A DNA stretch of 64,000 nucleotides from Acidobacteriota bacterium (GTDB lineage: Bacteria > Acidobacteriota > Blastocatellia > UBA7656), in NCBI GenBank assembly GCA_040754075.1, contig JBFMDH010000035.1, positions 1-64,000 on the forward strand. Reading direction: 5' to 3'. The notes beneath the pieces are model-generated. The model was not told the origin of the DNA. It saw only the letters and a program-made list of their open reading frames with translations, and searched no databases. This document shows positions 61,973 through 64,000 of the stretch, piece by piece; within the stretch, counting starts at the first letter, position 1; every line of letters starts with the position of its first letter. The position numbers and the translations under genes were made by a program.

Positions 61973-62686
61973 ATGTCCAACATTTATTTCATACGCCACG
62001 CGCAGGCAGGTTCGCGCGATAATTACGACCGGCTTTCCGAACTCGGTGAGCAACAGGCAACCCTGTTAGGCAAACATTTCGCCGAGCAGGGAATCGCTTT
62101 TTCTAAAATTATTTCCGGCGCGATGCAACGCCAGCAACGCACCGCTGAACTGGTCAGCAATGAAATTGTAAAAGCCGGGCTGGCGACCACAGATGTTGTG
62201 GTTGATGCGCAATGGAATGAATTCAGCCTGCTTTCGGTGTATACCTCGTATGTCTCACGCCTGATTGAAGAGAGCGAATCCTTTGCCCGCGATTATGCGG
62301 AGATGCAGGAGATGTTGAAGCGTGACCCGCACGCCGTGCGCGGCGCTGCCGGACGTTGTGATGCCCAGGTGATTATTTCGTGGATGCAAAATCGCTATCC
62401 GGTCGAAGGCGAATCGTGGCAGGCTTTTCGTTCGCGCATTCTTTCGTGCCTGGCGAACATTCCCGATGGCGACGAGAACCAGGCGATTGCGGTGTTTACG
62501 TCGGCGACTCCGATTTCGATTATGACCGGTCATGCGCTTGAACTGACAGATGAAAAGCTGCTCAGAATTTTAGGTGTGATTGCCAATAGCAGCGTGACCG
62601 TGATGCGCAAGAGCGGCGAAGATTTGCGGCTTTTCAGTTTTAATGCAACGCCACACCTGAATGACAACAATCGCACCTATCGTTAG
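61973..62686 (+). CDS. Histidine-phosphatase-fold protein lacking the second catalytic His
   Basis: A 237-residue protein of the phosphoglycerate-mutase-like superfamily. The first signature is IYFIRHAQAGSRDNYDRLSE (about 4-23, RHA with nucleophile His). The phosphate-binding region continues ISGAMQRQQRTAELV. In the position of the second conserved His (normally VSHGG) it reads VFTSATPIS, so that His is missing. Activity may be reduced or the protein may be a non-catalytic or alternative-acid variant. It directly follows a repeat element that leaves no clear ribosome binding site. Substrate unknown. Confidence 0.82.
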   Translation: MSNIYFIRHAQAGSRDNYDRLSELGEQQATLLGKHFAEQGIAFSKIISGAMQRQQRTAELVSNEIVKAGLATTDVVVDAQWNEFSLLSVYTSYVSRLIEESESFARDYAEMQEMLKRDPHAVRGAAGRCDAQVIISWMQNRYPVEGESWQAFRSRILSCLANIPDGDENQAIAVFTSATPISIMTGHALELTDEKLLRILGVIANSSVTVMRKSGEDLRLFSFNATPHLNDNNRTYR

Positions 62687-62811
62687 GCGGTTGAGGTTAT
62701 GGACAGCCGATTTTTTTATTGGGAAATTTTTGAAGCTTTGATATGCCTTACATTTCCGCGCTTTTTTCGACCATCGAAAAGGTCTATTGTATTAACGAGA
62801 AGGTTTGAGCG

Positions 62812-64000
62812 ATGGAACGCAAGATGGAAAGTAGAGAAGCGCTTTGGGAAGTTAAAGACCAATCGGCAAGGCTTGCTGAACTGGCGAGCGATGATGCCGA
62901 GTTAAAAATTGCGCCGCTTCGCCGCGATGTGCGCTCGCTTGGACGCTTGCTTGGCGAAGTTTTAAAAGAGCAGGGCGGCGATGAATTGTTTAACCGTGTC
63001 GAGCGGTTGCGAATGCTCGCCATCGAACATCGCGATTTGCAGGCAACCGGCGGAAATCACCAATCCCTCGACCTGTCTTTGAAAACTTCGCAACAGTTTA
63101 TCAGGCAGCTTTCAATCGCTGAGGCTTATCGGCTGACCAAAGCTTTCTCAATCTATTTTGAACTCACCAACCTTGCCGAAACCAATCACCGCAAACGTCG
63201 GCGTCGCGCCGCTGAATTGATGCGCCATCGCGCGCCACAACCCGGAACCCTGCGCGGCACATTGCTTAGAATGCGCGACCGAGGATTGACGGCAGCGGAT
63301 GCTTTACAGGCTTTGAAAGAGATTAAAATTATCCCCGTGTTTACAGCGCATCCCACGGAAGTTGCGCGACGCACCGTGCTTTTCAAACGCCAGCGCATTG
63401 CCGCGTATCTTGAAAATCTTGACCGTTTGCCGCTCACCGTAAGCGAAGCCCAGGCGTCAGCAGAAGCGATTACCGAAGAGATTACGGCGCTCTGGCAAAC
63501 CGATGAAGTGCGACGCCGCAAACCGACAGTGCGCGATGAAATCAAAATGGGACTCGATTATTACCGTCGTTGTCTGATTGCGACTTTGCCGAAAGTTTAT
63601 GAAGGGATTGCCGGAGATTTTCAAAAGGTTTTCGGTTGTGAAATCGCCGTGAATGAATTGCCGTCGGTGGTGTTTTTCGGGTCGTGGATTGGCGGCGACC
63701 GCGATGGCAATCCGTATGTGACCGCGCAGGCGACCAGCGACGCTCTGGCGATGGCGAGACAAACGATTCTCGATTATTACATCGCGGCAGTGAAAGAATT
63801 GATTCAGCGCCTCAGTTTATCAACCCGTCAGGTTACTGCATCGGAAAATTTGCAACAGAAAACTGCTGAACTCGCCGCGCAATTTGCCGGAGACAGTTAT
63901 CTCGGTTTTCAGGCTGTGGATGAGACCTATCGCCGGTTCCTGGCAATCATTCTGCGACGGTTGCAACTGGTCATCGAAGACGCAACCGCAAAAGCGGCTT
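62812..64000 (+). CDS. ppc: Phosphoenolpyruvate carboxylase, N-terminal part (cut by window edge)
   Basis: Carboxylates PEP to oxaloacetate, an anaplerotic step. The first 396 residues of about 930 are present. The catalytic-His motif reads VFTAHPTEVARRT (about 177-189). The second family motif GSWIGGDRDGNPYVT (about 289-303) is complete. ATG at 62812 is preceded by GAAGG; ATG 62824 is an alternative. The N-terminus MERKMESREALWEVKD is unremarkable. The gene continues beyond the window, so the C-terminal active-site loop and allosteric region are not visible. Confidence 0.95.
   Translation, partial: MERKMESREALWEVKDQSARLAELASDDAELKIAPLRRDVRSLGRLLGEVLKEQGGDELFNRVERLRMLAIEHRDLQATGGNHQSLDLSLKTSQQFIRQLSIAEAYRLTKAFSIYFELTNLAETNHRKRRRRAAELMRHRAPQPGTLRGTLLRMRDRGLTAADALQALKEIKIIPVFTAHPTEVARRTVLFKRQRIAAYLENLDRLPLTVSEAQASAEAITEEITALWQTDEVRRRKPTVRDEIKMGLDYYRRCLIATLPKVYEGIAGDFQKVFGCEIAVNELPSVVFFGSWIGGDRDGNPYVTAQATSDALAMARQTILDYYIAAVKELIQRLSLSTRQVTASENLQQKTAELAAQFAGDSYLGFQAVDETYRRFLAIILRRLQLVIEDATAKAA

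Overview
The window looks like a chromosomal segment of a Gram-negative, heterotrophic soil-type bacterium, most likely an Acidobacteriota of the Blastocatellia type. This is inferred from gene content, not from a marker search: roughly 50% GC, many secreted giant proteins, a bacterial alpha-2-macroglobulin, propeller-type sensor kinases, C25 and C11 cysteine peptidases, paired sigma/zinc-finger anti-sigma genes and F420-type flavoprotein folds. Coding is on both strands, with no plasmid or phage hallmarks and no recognisable transposase.

Layout. 1-915: start of tuf (minus strand) preceded by tRNA-Thr(GGT), tRNA-Gly(TCC), tRNA-Tyr(GTA) and tRNA-Thr(TGT), the same gene order as the thrU-tyrU-glyT-thrT-tufB operon of enterobacteria. 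1041-3693: two oligopeptide-type ABC permeases with an orphan DNA methyltransferase between them. 3797-5614: two small F420/flavin split-barrel proteins around a lone ExbB/TolQ-like membrane protein. 5716-8599: SRPBCC protein and an anti-sigma/ECF-sigma pair. 8916-12395: a three-domain envelope polysaccharide enzyme (GH18-like, NodB deacetylase, GT2 synthase). 12473-15241: HEAT protein, enoyl-CoA hydratase, zinc-ribbon membrane protein. 15347-19532: serine biosynthesis (DUF1015, serA, serC), interrupted by a cassette that encodes a 23S-rRNA-intervening-sequence-like four-helix-bundle protein. 19633-27345: secreted protein, DnaJ-like/PilZ protein, clostripain-type protease, lipoprotein, TPR-PilZ protein. 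27758-33802: alpha-2-macroglobulin. 34058-46470: a NarL-type regulator and a propeller histidine kinase that flank a 2752-residue secreted protein with a beta-propeller, beta-helix repeats and a gingipain-type protease domain. 46611-54821: SDR, membrane metalloprotease-like protein, two alpha/beta hydrolases, ARPP-1-like protein, a zincin with an altered zinc motif, an HMG-CoA-synthase-like/DUF35 fusion, GNAT and VOC proteins. 54865-60417: Baeyer-Villiger-type monooxygenase, PEP-mutase family protein, cupin, ornithine-cyclodeaminase family protein, response regulator/ATPase fusion. 60722-64000: phosphotransferase, histidine-phosphatase fold protein, start of PEP carboxylase.

Three non-coding repeat systems run through the intergenic spaces. 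(1) Seven loci carry tandem 7-nt words, usually as inverted arms. The words differ from locus to locus but the 7-nt phase is constant. One pair of arms encloses the four-helix-bundle gene, another encloses a frameshifted remnant of a RibD/DHFR-like gene, and the rest are empty. (2) A REP-like hairpin with core GCGGTCTTTGACCGC recurs in at least six intergenic places. (3) A ~157-bp MITE-like unit with 19-bp terminal inverted repeats lies at 56541-56697. The heptamer-phased elements are the strongest candidate for something under-described here. The kinase / giant protease / regulator block is the most interesting protein-level arrangement.
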